A stretch of 64,000 nucleotides of DNA from Leishmania infantum JPCM5 (GCF_000002875.2 NC_009408.2:800090-864089); one strand, 5' to 3'. Shown: positions 10,301 to 22,069, numbered from the stretch's first letter. The notes: generated by a model from the letters alone, not told the origin. Translations and numbers: made by a program.

Positions 10301-12161
10301 GGAGAGAAGGGGCGGAGGTGCATCATCGCGGTTCCCCGTTCCGCCTTTTCTCGATGTACGACCTCTCTCTGTCCTTCCCCATTCTTCTCCACCTCTACTC
10401 CCACGCACGCATACACATCTGCATGCACGAAGGGCGGGGTGGGCGGTGTAGCCAAAAAGGAGCGAAGAGCAGGTGGAGAAAGGGGGAGGCCAAAGGCGGC
10501 CAATGCAGAATAAAAATGGTGTGGCATCCATGAAGCTTTTCAAGGACACACACACACACACATGTATATATGTATATACATGTATACATCTGCGTACAGC
10601 ATGGCCGCACGCGTCCACCATAAGCTCGCTCCGCCACACCGGCAAATCCACAGGTCGGCAGCAACGGCAAAGGGCAGCTTCCAGTCAAGAACAAAGAGAG
10701 GAAAAAGCGATGGAGGGAAACACATAACGGCAGAGGGAGGGAGGGGGAGAAGAAGCGAAGTAGACAAGTAAACGCAGAGGCGGCCAATGATGAGGAAGAA
10801 ACGAGGAGGCGGCGGCAGCAGCACAGAAAGGCACACCTGTCAAGCAAGAGAGAGGGGGGCGCGCATCTGCGGGGAGGGGGATGCGCGGCGACCCCTCCCC
10901 CACAGCACCCTGTATAGTTGTGTGCAGCACAGCAAACACAGAGCACAGGGCCGGGCAGACGCGCACAACACCACAAACACTCGCATGAAGGCAGTCACAT
11001 CGGCACACACACACACACATGGGAGTCTCAAACGGCGAAGTCCAGCTGAGCGCGTTCTCTCTGTGTTCACCTGTGTATGTGTGCCTTTCAGCCCCCTCCC
11101 TCTCTCTACTTCCTTCTCTATTTCTCATCGGGCCTGCTCTTGTTTAACTTGCGTGTTGGTGCTACTACCGGCCGGTGCGCAAGTGTGTGTGTCCGGGTAC
11201 AGTATACGTGTTGCGGAGAAGCTTGTAGAGTAGTCCAGGGATGCTCTCCGAGAATGCATGTGCATACACACGTCATTGAGAAAGGATTGGAAAGAAAAGA
11301 TAGATATGGGGGAGGCACGTGCGCTGCGCGGGAAACAAGGGGGCTCTGTGGAACGGATCACTCGAAGAGACACATCGACAACGACGGCATGCATCACAGG
11401 GACAAATCGAGGTACAACACACACACAGAGAAAGAGAGACAGGCTGCAGAGGTGAAAGGACGGAAGTGAAGAAAGGAAAACGACGGTGCGCCCGCAAGTG
11501 AGAGTGACGGAGCAGAAGGAGGGAGGCGGGCAGGACAGGAACACATCGCATTACCACAAGCGCACATGCCATGCGATAAACGCATCGGCAAGACCAACGT
11601 CAGGGGCCACAACTACAATACAAAAGGGGAAGAGAGATGTAAAAGACGAACAGTGAAGAGATGCTGTATACACACACACAGGAGGGGGGAGGGAGGTGCA
11701 CAGGGAAGCGAAAGAAGCGAGCTTGCGCCACCCCATTCACCATGTGGCGTATACAACACACAGCGAGAGAGCGACAAAGAGAAAGACACGGTAAAGTATC
11801 ACTGACGCCAAAGGCAGCACTATTCCACGACACCCGCACACACACACAAAGGATGGAGGACGTACGAGGTGAAGGAGTCGGGTGACGTGTGTGTGTGGGG
11901 GGGGTGGAGGGGGAGATAATGAAGTATGCGAGCGAAGACGCTAACCAAATATCGTAGACGACCTGCTAGCCGAAGGAAAATAGAACCGCGCCACCGCACA
12001 GCACAGCTATGCCCCTTCCGCGTTCTCTCTCAACAGACATGAACGCACGCACCGGCTCAGACAGAGAGAGACAGACATGCACGGATAGGCTGGCTATCAC
12101 TACATGCACATCGTTCCTCCTTTTCCACTTTTCGTTGCTGCTGTCGCTCCGCTCCATCCCA
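7326..12161. other. 4.8-kb gene-poor region
   Basis: No convincing gene lies on either strand. Apparent frames of up to 285 codons on minus and 243 on plus are low-complexity translations of purine or pyrimidine tracts. Visible elements are a TG repeat (7793-7814), G9 (7870-7878), the GC-rich block described separately (about 7880-8560), C10 (10213-10222), a CA repeat followed by a TA-rich stretch (10546-10590) and a G8 (11897-11904). It is probably the long trailer of the gene at 12162-12599 plus the leader of the UEV gene. Confidence 0.6.
7880..8560 (-). mobile_element. Candidate degenerate SIDER-type retroposon
   Basis: This block is GC-rich and of high complexity, unlike the purine-rich DNA around it, yet carries no intact gene. 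Its minus strand reads as discontinuous coding-like stretches in several frames. Leishmania trailers commonly carry truncated ingi/L1Tc-derived SIDER elements of this size in the sense orientation, and the composition and position fit. I have no consensus to align against and saw no clear A-tail or target-site duplication, so this is a candidate only. The limits are approximate. Confidence 0.4.
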
Positions 12162-12599
12162 TCAGGAGTGCGACCTTGTGATGACGATCGCAGCATGATT
12201 CCTCGAGTCCTTGGACCTAGAGGGGGCATGAAGATTCGGCTTGCTAAAGCTCCGGAGGTTGTGCTGCGCAGCCTGCATAGCAGCGAGAGTACGCATGCTT
12301 TCCTCGTGCTGCTTTAAGGCGTCCGTGTTGTGTTTCACGAAGTAGTTTGCCACGGTGATCCAGTCGTTGACCGTGTCCTTTGCCTTGCTGTGAGTGCTGC
12401 CGACGCTGCTGCGCGTCAGCCCTTCGATCATTTCCTCCGTCAGACCCTCCTGGGAGTCGTCCCCGCGCTGCTTCTCGTGCGCCGCGGCGGCCACCGGCGC
12501 GCCCCTTTCAGAGGCGATGGGCAACGGTGCCTCATTAATGCGCATCGTTGTCTCCAGCTTCTTCGCCAGGGACGTCTTGCGGCTGACGGCATGGCCCAT
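12162..12599 (-). CDS. Small hydrophilic protein with N-myristoylation signal
   Basis: A 145-residue protein of no family that I recognise. It begins MGHAVSRK: Gly2, Ser6 and a following Arg-Lys pair match the N-myristoyltransferase consensus, and the N-terminus is basic without a nearby Cys. A myristate-plus-basic-patch membrane attachment is therefore likely. The middle, about 50-110, is predicted mostly helical and the ends look disordered. The ATG is at 12597-12599 and codon use resembles the other genes. It stands alone, with a 3.3-kb gap upstream and a 4.8-kb gap downstream, so its mRNA may have a very long trailer. That it is a gene is likely; the function is unknown. Confidence 0.65.
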   Translation of the reverse strand: MGHAVSRKTSLAKKLETTMRINEAPLPIASERGAPVAAAAHEKQRGDDSQEGLTEEMIEGLTRSSVGSTHSKAKDTVNDWITVANYFVKHNTDALKQHEESMRTLAAMQAAQHNLRSFSKPNLHAPSRSKDSRNHAAIVITRSHS

Positions 12600-15500
12600 T
12601 GCGCTGGCCGGCAGAGTCGATGCAGACAGAATCAGCGCGCTGTGCTAGCGAGAAAAACAAAGTGGACAACGCTTTTGGGGCCCAAGTTCGAAAAGGGTAG
12701 ATCGAAGGCAGCACACACGTTTCTGCCTTGGTTTTAGCTGCTGTGTTCGTTCCAACGAAATGAAGCGGCACTTGGCGATGAGGATGGCCGGGGATGTGCA
12801 ACGATGGTTCGCTTATGAATGCACGTGTGTGTGTGTGTGTGTTTCTGCGTGTGGCTACGAGGGAGATGTGGAGGTACATTCAACAACCTTCAGGATGGGA
12901 AAAGAAAACGAGAAGAGATGCAAGGAGAGAGCGCATACGACATAAGCGAGAAACTAGATGCACGTGAAGAAACGCGCACGCAGCATGCGAGCTGTTCCTT
13001 GTGTCGAGCGTGTGAGCTATGTGTGCGCGTGTGTATGTTGATACATTGAACAAGTCACTTGCGATGATCTGCTGCTGCTGAAGGTGCAGCTACTACAGTG
13101 CGTGTACAGGTGGGTGTGCAGAGATCAGAACGAGTACAAGAAGGCCCAAGTCCACACATCAAGAGACTTCGGAATCCAAGTGCACAGATACGTCCATATC
13201 CCCCCCCCCTGCCTGCCACAGGTGCGGGTGGGCAAATAATGGACCCCAACATCGCTCATCGCTGCCCACCCGCTCTCCCTTCCACAATGGCAACAAGAAT
13301 TCGGTTGATCAAGACACTTTCGCTGTTTTCGAGGAAACTCAGCGTTCACGCTTCGCAGAAAAAAAGAGATGAAGTGGTAAGGGAGCGAGGGAGGCGTCAG
13401 CAGGGGTGACGTGATTGCTCCCCGGCTCTGCTCCCCCTGTTAATCTTCCCTATCCCCATCAGCCTCCCGCACATACAGGAGAGCACCGTCGCTGTTTTGG
13501 TGATCCGCCTTCACTGCCTCAAGGTGGCACTTCTCTTGTGCTCACGAATTTCCTACGTTACGCCCCTTTAGTTTCAGCTTCGTCTTCGGCCCGCCATCGC
13601 CGCCGCCTCCCCTCACCGCACACTGCGCACCGCGGAGACAGCGAAACGGAAGACAACAAATGCATCGCCTGCTCTCATCGACTGAAGGAAAAGGACAGAG
13701 AGAGGGACAGGAGGCCGTGCACCGTGCGGAAGGGTGGTGGTAGTATGGGAGGGGTGAAGGGAGGCGCATGCGCATCGAGAACGACCTTCCATCCCCTCAC
13801 CCGCGTCACTGGCATTGCGAGAGCGAGACGAGCCCAAAGAGGGAGAGCACAGAACAGAATGCGGAGCCGCCGGGGGGGGGGGGAAGGGGGCCACAATCAG
13901 GGCGCAAAGACAAGTAAGCAGCGCACCCACTCACACGGATACGCAGGCACACGCAAAGAGAGCGAGGTCGAAATATACGGAAAAGATGATGGTTAAAAGA
14001 AACAGCAGCAGCCGCATGTGCACCAGCACACGCAAAAACGCTGATACACGCACGCACACACGTGTCAGCGGCAACGCAACACGAGCCCAGCAAGAAGCCA
14101 GACTGCGACGCCACTTTGCTGGTACCGAGCCTTGACGCGCGTCTTCTGCTCCTTTGGTCTTCCATCACGGGTGCCTCCGCCGATGGGCCGCACGGCGCCA
14201 GGGCGGCAAGGCAGTGCGGGACTTCTCAGTGTTCCTCTACCGGATCGACGAGATCACATTCGGTGAGAATTCAACCCTTGTTCTCAGTCTCTCCGCCCAA
14301 CGAAAGGTTCGACTCTGAATCCGGCGGCAAACCCTTCAGCCAGCGCGCCACCCTGCTCATCGGCACGCACCCTGCAAAGCTGTGGCGGCCAGAGCAGTCC
14401 GTCTCGCTGGGAGAGCGCCCGCCATCTGTGGTGAGGCTGTCCGCGTACCGGCCTCGATGAAGCGATAAGGTGTGCGACTTGAGGGAGGGGCCACGCTGGT
14501 GATGGACGGGTGTCACTGCGCGGGCGACGACTGCAGCTGCGGTACCTCATCCACCCCCGAGGAGCGCCCGGCACCCGACGTGGGCATAAGGACCTTGACG
14601 CGACTCCGGTGCCGCAGATGTGGAGCTGCGCACCCTCCTCGCTGCTGTGGAGGCGGCTGAGAGCGAGAGCGAAGGAGCGGCAAGGCGAGATGAAGATGGA
14701 GAGGAGCCTTCGGCTGCCGTCGACAGCAGCAGCAGCAGCAGCAGCAGCGGTGCGCGCTAAGAAGAGAGAAAGAGGGAAGGAGGGGGCGTGCGGATGTGAG
14801 AAAGTGCGCTGCGGTGAGGTTTAAAAAAAAAACATAAGGAGGGTGTAGTGGGTATGGTCTGCTGAAGACCCTAGCACATTGCACTTCTCCGCTATAGCAT
14901 GCTACTTTCTCGCGCTCCTACCGTTGGTTCTGCTGCCTCGTCGAAACAGCTGCGGTGTCTTTCTGCCAGCGTGCATCGCTGTGTGAGGTGAGGGATGCAT
15001 GATGCCCGCTCAAGTGCAGGCGCGACTCCTCGCGCTGCTGCGAAACAAAACGGAGCATGAGACAGGTGGAGGGGAGGGACAAAGGGAAGGGCAAGGGGCT
15101 AATGCGTGCACGCCGGGAAGATGAGGTGGAGCAACGGGAGACAGCTTCAAGGCCCACATTCGGCGAGGGCGCCATGCGGTCTCACAAAATGGTGAGGCGC
15201 AGCACGCCGTCCCCCCACTCCTTGTCGCCTTCAGGGGCAGCGGTGAAGCGAGATTGGCCTTCCAGGCCCGAAGAAGCAGAGGAAGTATCATCAGCCCTCG
15301 TCCCTCGCGGCCGCCGAAGCGGAACTTGCGATTCGACTGCCGCTACCGCTACACACATATACATGTGTCTCGTTGTTGTGCGTGTGTTCAGCTTAACGCG
15401 TAAGTGCAGAAGGAAAGAGGTGAAGGAAGGCACAGAAGCACGCGCTACACGCACAGAGACACACTCGTGGCGCAGCAAAGACGCTCTGGCGAATCCACAC

Positions 15501-15906
15501 ACACATACACACACACACACACGGACAGGGGAGCGCGATCAGGATGCAGCTGCTTGCTGAGCGCCTCTAGCTTCAGCAAAGACCAGCAATCACCGTGACT
15601 TTAATGACTGCATTGTGTATATATGTGGATGCAGGTATGTATCTTACTGCACCTGTGCAGCTGTGCGACTGCACCGCTGTCTCGTTATTCGCTCACAAAG
15701 CAAGATGGAAGGGGGACCACAATGGAAAGCATAAAGAGCAAGCCCAGCCCCAGGGATGAGGGAGGGGGATAAGAGGGAGGGAGGGAGGGGGTACGTATTA
15801 AGCGCTGCACCACATTGCCATGAGCTCGCGTCGCATCCGCTTTGCCCCTCACTCATTCAAGCGCCGCTCACCGGCTGTCACGCAACGCTTCGCTGTGACT
15901 AGCCAG
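12600..15906. other. 3.3-kb gene-poor region
   Basis: It contains a TG repeat (12824-12842), C10 (13200-13209), G12 (13872-13883), eight CAG triplets (14724-14747), a CA repeat (15496-15522) and the coding-like block described separately at about 14141-14690. I found no intact gene. Confidence 0.6.
14141..14690. pseudogene. Coding-like relic of unknown origin
   Basis: Within low-complexity intergenic DNA this block has high complexity and GC-rich third positions in broken frames. On plus, about 14190-14310 reads as a plausible protein stretch (VRDFSVFLYRIDEITFGENS) ending at a stop. A second frame continues about 14300-14460 before another stop. The minus strand also has a coding-like frame over 14271-14516. 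No single frame runs through. It could be a decayed gene fragment or a degenerate retroposon of the SIDER/DIRE type. Orientation is unresolved. Confidence 0.35.
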
Positions 15907-16911
15907 CTACTTGCCAATGCGCAGCCGCTTACACGTCGCATCCTGCTGTCTCTCCAACTCCCGCTGCCGATCACCGAATATGTCGTAGTTTGGCGGTGGC
16001 TTCGGTGTTCCAAAGCCTTCTTTGTATTCGTCACTCGAGATGCACACACCCGGTTGCCGCATCGCTGGCGTGTACTGCTCGGCGCACTCGAACCCCCACA
16101 GGTACATGCAGATGTTCCGCGTAACCCAGCGCCTGCGGCTCGCCTCGGTGAACAGGTCATGGCGCGGCCCCACCATGGAGCAGCCCGTCAGCCACGGTAT
16201 CACCCTCTCATACACAAAGAGCAGTACGCAATCCCAAAACGCCGGGCAAAGGCGCAGCACCCACGGCAGCGTGTCGACTTTCAGCGCAATCCACGAGCGC
16301 ACCATGCTCGCAGCGTACAGCTGGCACACTGCAACTCGCTTGTCCACTTTCCTGGCATGGTAGAGGGCACCGCTGTGAAAGGAAATGAGGGTGGTCTGAT
16401 CGTACATGTAGTCCGGATAGCGGCGGTAGAGTTCGAGCACCTTGTCCGTGCATAGATACGTTCGCTTCAGATCTTTCACCTCGATCAACATGCGCATGTT
16501 ATTATCACGGCAGAACAAGATGGCTTCCTCCAGTGTAGGAACGCGGACCTTTCCCGTGGGGTCGGCCGTGAAGGTGCACTGGCGCAGCTCAAACAGCGTC
16601 AGCTCATCGATGCGGCGCGTCGGCGGGACGTCGCGGAGGTGGCCGTTGACGAAGGCGTCGTGAAAGATGACGACTTCGTTGTCTTTGGTGAGGCGAGCAT
16701 CGCATTCGATACCGCCACACCCGGATGCGGCTGCGTGCCGGAATGCCTCCAGCGTGTTCTCCGGCGTCCCCGCCACACCACGGCACCCACGGTGCCCGAA
16801 CACGACGCCGCCCCACAGGAGCCGCGACGGGCCCACGGGCAGCTGAATGTGCCTCAAGTACGACCACCCCAACGCAGCCCCGACGCTGCCGAGGAAAAGT
16901 ACTAGCTTCAT
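15907..16911 (-). CDS. Glycerophosphodiester phosphodiesterase family protein
   Basis: A 334-residue GDPD-family TIM-barrel protein. These enzymes hydrolyse glycerophosphodiesters, or lysophospholipids in the GDE1/GDE4 group, to a glycerophosphate product plus an alcohol. Signature residues are visible: His40-Arg41 in GHRGCRG, Glu51-Asn-Thr in TPENT, Glu69 in GGIECDARL, and His84-Asp85 in VIFHD. These are the catalytic histidines and metal ligands. Residues 1-15 are hydrophobic and act as a signal anchor. A second hydrophobic stretch at about 215-240 could bind membrane, as in eukaryotic GDE1-like enzymes. The ATG is at 16909-16911. The family call is secure; the substrate is not known. Confidence 0.9.
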   Translation of the reverse strand: MKLVLFLGSVGAALGWSYLRHIQLPVGPSRLLWGGVVFGHRGCRGVAGTPENTLEAFRHAAASGCGGIECDARLTKDNEVVIFHDAFVNGHLRDVPPTRRIDELTLFELRQCTFTADPTGKVRVPTLEEAILFCRDNNMRMLIEVKDLKRTYLCTDKVLELYRRYPDYMYDQTTLISFHSGALYHARKVDKRVAVCQLYAASMVRSWIALKVDTLPWVLRLCPAFWDCVLLFVYERVIPWLTGCSMVGPRHDLFTEASRRRWVTRNICMYLWGFECAEQYTPAMRQPGVCISSDEYKEGFGTPKPPPNYDIFGDRQRELERQQDATCKRLRIGK

Positions 16912-18290
16912 CGTTCAGCGCGGCAAGGGAAGGACAGAGGGGGGGGGGCCAAAATGTGAACGCGCGAGAGACTGGTAGTCGTTTAGTGAATATGCACACG
17001 CGCACACACATGCACACTCGAGCGTATGCGTAGAAGGCAGTTGGGAGGCTGCAGTTGCTGTGACTCTTCAGCGTTCCTGCGTTGTGCCACATGCCGCTCA
17101 CAGGCGGTGGGCAGGGGGGAAGGAAAAGGGGAGAGGGAGAGAACCGGCAGTGGCCAGGTAGTGAACCGGAGGAGCAGGGAAACGGAGTAGATGGGAGCAG
17201 GGGAGGTTGCTGGGTGAGGGGAAACGACACGCACAGGAGGAGTGGAGACCCGGACTGCGTACCAGGAGGAGGAGTATATGGGAAAGAGCGAGGTACAGGT
17301 GAAGGGCAACCCCCACTCACTCCCTCACGCACACGCCCTCAAGTACATCGTATCTGAGGTGTTTCTGCACCGCATGGGGCGGCGTTAAACGGAAGGCACC
17401 CCGATTGCCTCCACACATCCCTCTACGTCCCGAGTAGGGTGCTGCTACCACTCTCCCTTTGCCATATCCTGCTGCCGTGGCTTCCGCAATTGCTTGCCCG
17501 GCTGCCTTTAGCTCGGAGAGGAGACTCAAGAGAAAGAGGCGCCGCACATGCACGGCTGCACACGTGCGTTCAACAGGTTTCGGTATGTCCTCTTTATTTG
17601 TTGTTCTACCGCAGAGTTTCCCCCGTCCCTCCTCCCCATCGATACGCGCACAAAGAAGAGAAAGGAGGTGGTCTGATACGCCGTGACATGTTGTCTCGGT
17701 CTGCAGAGGGTATGTCGGAGGTGGAAGCCTCTGTGCTGCGCGTGAGCAGCAGCAGAAGAAAGGGCGGCACGCGCAAGCGAGGGCATAAGTGCGACAGGGA
17801 CACCAACGGAGGCGATGGCTGATCAGACAGGGACAACAACAGCGGCACTAAGAGGAAAGGCTACACAGCGCGGCACACCACAACGATGACCACAAACAAG
17901 CGAACACACGCTAACGGTGTCTCCCCTCTCCTTATACACACGCACTACATTGGTTCGCTGTCTGGTGAAGGAGTGAGGCCTGTGCGCCCTGCACGCGTGG
18001 GGACGGCGGCGGACAGGGGAGGGTGGCAGAACACACCGACGAGGAGGTGGGTCATGCGTCTCTCTCTCTGTCTGCAGGCGGAGGCGGGGATAGAGAGGTG
18101 CGATTGGGAAACGCAACACGAGTCGAGACAGCGAAAACGAAAAAGAGAATCACGCAACGCACGCGCACACCTCAGCACTCGGTAATACCGGAAATACGCA
18201 CGACACCACCGGCAAGAATGTGGTCGGGTGCACACGCACGCAAGGTTGTCGAAGGATCGACGGCGGCGTGCTTTCCTTCGGTGTGGCTTC
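16912..18290. other. Intergenic, no gene seen
   Basis: This is leader of the GDPD gene and trailer of VPS50. It contains G10 (16939-16948), a CA repeat near 16994-17012, and a purine-rich plus strand at about 17100-17200. Short frames on both strands have biased composition. Confidence 0.65.
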
Positions 18291-21200
18291 TCAGAGGGCA
18301 AAGCGATCCATGGGGAGGATGTCCTGGTGCCTTAGCTCCCGGATCAGCAGGTCCTCCAGCTGTAGCATGAAGGGTTTATCAGCCGCCCCAAACCAGTTGA
18401 CGAGGTCCACACTGTAGTAAAGGGCATGGTTGGAGCGCACCCACTGTAAGCACTGCGCCTTGTCATCCGCGAAGAAACCCGCCTTCACAAGCCGCAGTAC
18501 GTAGTCGGGCACAACGACCGAAGACTTGCCAAAGACGGAGGCGACCTGCTGCTGAAAGAACTGCACATCCACCTGCAGCTGCATCACGAAGAGGTCGCTC
18601 ATGCGCTTCTTGGAGAGTTTGCTGTACTCCCGTACCAGCACGGCCTGCGCAGCGAAGATGAGACGCTGCAAGAAGACCGATTCAAGAGCCGGGGTCGGCA
18701 TCGGAACACGTCGCTCGTTGAGCTCCTTCATGCTGCCTACAAGCTGCGCCACGTACGAACTCACCATCACTTCATCCTTTCCGCCCTTCAGCTTCGCAAT
18801 GCTTTTGCAGACGCTCTCCATGGGGCAGATAGCCTGGCACAACCGGTGGATGCACACGTGCAGCACCTCGTGCGCCGCCTCGTAGAGCACACGGCACCGC
18901 AGCATGTAGGACTGCACCGTGGTCGCCGGAAGGAGTGGGCTCATTGTCTGGATAGTGGCCTCGTAGACAAAGATGAGGCTGAGCACCGACTGGCATGCCA
19001 CTGTGCGGTTGCCAAGGGCAAACTGCTGTGCGGCGCTCGTGAACTCGTTGGACAGACGGCCCCACACGATCGGCGGGAATCGAAAGGTCGTCGCGTTAGC
19101 GCCGCCGGCACCGCCACCGCTGCACAGACGCCGGATATGATCCTTCGGTGTATACTGCCCATTTACCGCCCCCACCGCACGCTCCCCTGCCGCGCGCACC
19201 TCGGCCAACACGCGCTGCGCTTTCGCAGAAAAGTCGCCCTGATGCTCGATCGGCACACTGCGCGACACCGACACAAAGCTGTCCACGACAGTGTAGAAGT
19301 AGAGACACAGCAGCTCATCGCACCAGCCAAGGATATCGGCCGCCAAGGGAGGAAACCGCACTGCTATGCGGGCCTGGTACTCGAGGAATGCGTTGGCGAC
19401 GGAAATGGCGCTGGAGGTGAGGACGGAGGGCGGCATGTCCACCGACGACGCAAGCGTAGCGGTGTCCTGGATGTTGGCAGGCGCGCTGACCGGCGCAGTC
19501 TCTAAGCCAGTCTCCACGTCGCGCATCGTGGAGGCGTTGTCTGCAGAGTCAGCGGTGGTGGCCGCCGCGCAACCCGTCTTCGCTGTGGCCCAATAGACAC
19601 CGAAGGTCTGCGTTTGCACAAGGCTGGACGTGTCGGCGGGCTCCAGCATCTTTTCAGTGAGGAACGGGTTCTCCATAAACGGCATCGCCCCCGCGGCGAG
19701 GGAGCCTTCGTCGGTGCTCTGACGCAGGTAGCTCTTCACCTCCTTGATGAAGCTCTTGAAGTTGCTGGGGGACAGCGGCTTCACCATGTTCAGCGACGGA
19801 GGAGAGACAGGACTCACAACCCAGTCGTCCTCAGCCATGAAGGCCAGCACCTCGTGGGCCTTGGGTGTCTGGAAGTGCATCTGCATGTGACGCAGCAGCA
19901 CCGCCTTGATCTGTGTTCGGGCCGCAGCATGCTCCGCCTTTTCAATTCCCAGCACGCCGAACGCCTCTGTCAGCATACTCACCACCACGAACAGGTGCAG
20001 CACACGGTCTGGGTCGATCGAGGTGAGGCGTGCGCTCGAGAGAACCACCGTCAACTTCTCGACCAAGTCACAACCGACCTTACGACCTGTGTCCTGCACG
20101 CGCTGCAGCGCCTGACTGTGCAAGCCGGCGTATGGAGAGTTCCCGCGGCTTTCCTCTTCGTGGAGCCGCACTACAGTAGAGTAGAGATACAAGAAGTCCA
20201 TCAACTTCGAAGCCATCTGCCGCACGCCGACGATGAGGTAGTCGGGGTGTATGCCCTCTGCAATGTCCTCCAGTGGGGCGTCTTCACTCTTCACAAACGA
20301 CACCTCTGTCAGGGACTTGCACAGAATCTGAATCGCTGCGCGCCACACCAGCGTTGCCACCAACGTGCACGTCTTACTGGCACAGCCGAGGTCCTGTGAG
20401 GCCTCAAGCGCGTTGCGGTACCTCGGTACAATGAACTTGTTCGTCAGGCAGTCGGTGAGAACCACCTCGATGCAGTCGGTGAGCTTCTTGGGGTTGTCAC
20501 GGTACATGCGCCACTCCGCCATCACCGGCTTCATGCAGTAGATCTTTGCCAGCGAGCTCTCCATGTCGATGGGGCCTTCCCGCTTCAGAAAGCCGGCCGC
20601 CTCATGCACCTTGCCGCTGGAGATGAGGTTCATAAGCTGAGTTCGCTTTCCACACATCGCCTTCATCGCCTCCAGTAGCTGAATCGTCGCCTCCACGTTC
20701 TCCTTCGTGCGCTGCTGCGCCAGCAACGCCACCTGCGAAGCCACAGCGGCCTTCGACTTACGAATCGCCGCGCGCGCCTTTTTGCAGTCGCTCGAGGTCA
20801 TGAGCAAGCTGTCATTGATGTCGCGAATCTTCTCCGTGCCACTCACGAAGGAGTGGTGATGCGCCAGCACCCGTCGCTTGAGCGTTGTGCTAACAATGTT
20901 GCACTTTTGGCGCAGCTCCCGCATTTTTCCCTCCGCGGCCTCGCGCATCAGCCGGCCCTCGGCCTCGTCGTCAGTGTACGCAAAGCCGTCCAAGTGCTCG
21001 AGCTCGAATATGGCAGGGTCGTACGTCTTATCAAAGAACTTCTTGTCCACCTTCTCCTGCACCTGCGCGTCGGTGAGCGGCTCCTCATCGGAGCTCGCCA
21101 CATCGCTGGCCTCGTCCGCCGCCACGCGCTCTCCCTCGGCGTTGCGCACCTCGGCTCCATATTTCATTTGGAAGAAGCGTCGAATATCGCCGTGCGACAT

Positions 21201-21341
21201 GACGCCGCCGGTCACCGAGATTGCCTTAAGGCGGTCCACCGGGATCTGCTTCAGCACCGACTTCGTTTTTCTGTAGCCGACCCTCACGCCCTTCATCGTC
21301 TCCTTCCACGCCGCTGCGAGGCTCTCGGTAACGTCCTCCAT
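18291..21341 (-). CDS. VPS50: VPS50/syndetin, EARP tethering complex subunit
   Basis: A 1016-residue protein resembling VPS50 (syndetin/CCDC132), which replaces VPS54 in the EARP complex with VPS51, VPS52 and VPS53 and supports recycling from endosomes. The conserved N-terminal entry KFFDKTYDPAIFELEHL is at about 101-117, followed by helical tethering-complex repeats. The C-terminal 200 residues match the syndetin-specific C-terminal domain rather than the VPS54 one. A Ser/Thr-rich low-complexity insert lies at about 560-640. The frame runs further upstream only to a TTG; the ATG at 21339-21341 is used. I am confident of the GARP/EARP superfamily and fairly confident of VPS50 over VPS54. Confidence 0.8.
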   Translation of the reverse strand: MEDVTESLAAAWKETMKGVRVGYRKTKSVLKQIPVDRLKAISVTGGVMSHGDIRRFFQMKYGAEVRNAEGERVAADEASDVASSDEEPLTDAQVQEKVDKKFFDKTYDPAIFELEHLDGFAYTDDEAEGRLMREAAEGKMRELRQKCNIVSTTLKRRVLAHHHSFVSGTEKIRDINDSLLMTSSDCKKARAAIRKSKAAVASQVALLAQQRTKENVEATIQLLEAMKAMCGKRTQLMNLISSGKVHEAAGFLKREGPIDMESSLAKIYCMKPVMAEWRMYRDNPKKLTDCIEVVLTDCLTNKFIVPRYRNALEASQDLGCASKTCTLVATLVWRAAIQILCKSLTEVSFVKSEDAPLEDIAEGIHPDYLIVGVRQMASKLMDFLYLYSTVVRLHEEESRGNSPYAGLHSQALQRVQDTGRKVGCDLVEKLTVVLSSARLTSIDPDRVLHLFVVVSMLTEAFGVLGIEKAEHAAARTQIKAVLLRHMQMHFQTPKAHEVLAFMAEDDWVVSPVSPPSLNMVKPLSPSNFKSFIKEVKSYLRQSTDEGSLAAGAMPFMENPFLTEKMLEPADTSSLVQTQTFGVYWATAKTGCAAATTADSADNASTMRDVETGLETAPVSAPANIQDTATLASSVDMPPSVLTSSAISVANAFLEYQARIAVRFPPLAADILGWCDELLCLYFYTVVDSFVSVSRSVPIEHQGDFSAKAQRVLAEVRAAGERAVGAVNGQYTPKDHIRRLCSGGGAGGANATTFRFPPIVWGRLSNEFTSAAQQFALGNRTVACQSVLSLIFVYEATIQTMSPLLPATTVQSYMLRCRVLYEAAHEVLHVCIHRLCQAICPMESVCKSIAKLKGGKDEVMVSSYVAQLVGSMKELNERRVPMPTPALESVFLQRLIFAAQAVLVREYSKLSKKRMSDLFVMQLQVDVQFFQQQVASVFGKSSVVVPDYVLRLVKAGFFADDKAQCLQWVRSNHALYYSVDLVNWFGAADKPFMLQLEDLLIRELRHQDILPMDRFAL

Positions 21342-22069
21342 CCTCCTTCTCTGCCGGCGTTGCAGATGTGCAAGCAAGCCCCTTGCTGTCGAGTCGATGG
21401 CGCTGACGCTCCTATCAGCAATGGATGGCCAGGGAGACGCACACGCGCGCAGGCCACACGAGAGGTGGGCCTCCTTCCCTTGTTGCTCCGGCCGGGCGTC
21501 GTTTTCTTCTGTTTTCGTTTTCTTCTCGGTGGTGTGTACTCCTCCACAATGTCAAAGGCGTGCTTCCCACGCTCACAGGAATGGCCAACAACGGACGTTC
21601 CAGGAACAGTCGGCGGAGGGAAGGGGGAAGGGGGGGAGGGAAGAGAGCAGAGAGACATGAGCGCACAACGGGGCGAGAGAGAGTGTGTTCGCCCCACCCC
21701 CTCCACCGTCTGAGATTTCACATCAAGGAAAGCCGCAGCACTAATGGCAGTGCCGTAGTGACGCAGCGAAACGCGAATGCGCCTTACACGCACCACCGCA
21801 ACACTCTCTCACCGCCAGAGACGCGAGCAACACCCGGGCGCGAGAGAAAGGGAGATGGGAGGCCTGCGTTGGGGGGAGAGATGAAAGCAGATGTCGCCTT
21901 CCTTTCATTTTCACTGCTGTTTGCTGGCCTTGACAAGCATACTCACCCACGTACACACACAAGCATACGCACCTCTACGTCTACGCTTACGTCTATGGGC
22001 GTCATTCTCTACTGTACAAGTAACAAAAGGTCAGTGCACGCAGACAGCACCACCCAACACTGAGGGCCG
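21342..22069. other. Intergenic, no gene seen
   Basis: Minus-strand pyrimidine runs at about 21605-21660 and 21470-21540 suit a splice acceptor for VPS50. The left part is trailer of the coiled-coil gene. I see no gene. Confidence 0.65.
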
